27,790 nucleotides of DNA, taken from NCBI RefSeq assembly GCF_000485595.1, contig NW_014577382.1, forward strand, positions 144,744 through 172,533, read 5' to 3'. Shown one piece after another: positions 27,630-27,790 of the stretch. This stretch comes from Priapulus caudatus. Its lineage: Eukaryota > Priapulida > Priapulimorpha > Priapulimorphida > Priapulidae. The notes beneath the pieces were generated by a model. It ran no database searches. It was not told where the DNA came from and saw only the letters and a list, made by a program, of their open reading frames with translations. Within the stretch, counting starts at the first letter, position 1, and every line of letters starts with the position of its first letter. The translations under genes and the position numbers were made by a program.

Positions 27630-27790
27630 TTAAACTACTCTATTATCAATTCTTAACTATGTGCTATTGTGACTTATAGTGTATTTTTTTAAACGGCTCT
27701 ATTTTCAATTCTTAACTATATGCTAACGTGACTTATAGTCTACCCTTTGTAAAACGGCTCCATTTTCAATTCTTAACTACGCCTATTTAT
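27630..27790. repeat. ~60-bp intronic tandem repeat, copy 2 (at least three units)
   Basis: Same unit as at 22310-22405, with at least three copies running off the window end. The extra unit is one of the few multi-base differences between the two duplicated segments. Confidence 0.8.

Larger units (their letters stand above)
25597..27790. repeat. Duplicated TOGARAM segment, copy 2 (runs off the window)
   Basis: Near-identical counterpart of 20285-22440. It starts at tcacctgcgcgtcaccaccg next to the microsatellite and continues beyond 27790. All larger shared exons are open here. On the - strand this copy lies upstream of the exon at 24894, so the exon order is not colinear with the protein. 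Confidence 0.9.

Overview
This window is nuclear DNA from an animal, probably an invertebrate; I cannot name the species. Coding sequence is sparse and split by GT-AG introns of about 0.3-2 kb. The gaps are filled with tRNA-derived SINE, inverted-repeat (MITE/foldback) elements, minisatellites, microsatellites and internal TTAGGG arrays. No bacterial operons, CRISPR arrays or rRNA genes were seen.

Region by region: 1-9.0 kb has no gene I can support, only microsatellites and several inverted-repeat elements, one of them a nested cluster at 5.83-6.84 kb, plus a SINE at 8.17-8.56 kb. 9.09-10.57 kb holds a complete two-exon + strand gene for a 198-residue isochorismatase-domain protein (ISOC1/ISOC2 type) with its Asp-Lys-Cys triad. 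11.3-16.5 kb shows almost nothing. 16.56-27.5 kb, on the - strand, holds the 3' half of a TOGARAM/Crescerin-type gene, which encodes a ciliary microtubule regulator with TOG domains. I could place nine exons by protein similarity and splice phase, covering the third and fourth TOG domains and the C-terminus.

The TOGARAM locus is disordered. A segment starting near 20.285 kb (four exons plus introns) appears again from 25.597 kb to the window end, offset by about 5.3 kb. The exons of the 25.6-27.5 kb copy are open; those of the 20.3-22.2 kb copy carry single-base indels, as does the neighbouring exon at 18.6-18.8 kb. This suggests either a recent duplication with decay or a noisy, misassembled patch.

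The most interesting patterns are these. (1) All four TTAGGG arrays lie in the middle of inverted-repeat elements with three different arm sequences, one in an intron of each gene. (2) A 21-bp minisatellite of about 36 units at a TOGARAM exon end repeats the exon's own 5' splice site with a period divisible by three. (3) A 3' splice site of the same gene, with the first codons of its exon, is present three times in tandem. (4) A 51-bp minisatellite has a 212-bp four-unit higher-order repeat. (5) Several inverted-repeat elements are flanked by direct repeats longer than ordinary target-site duplications.
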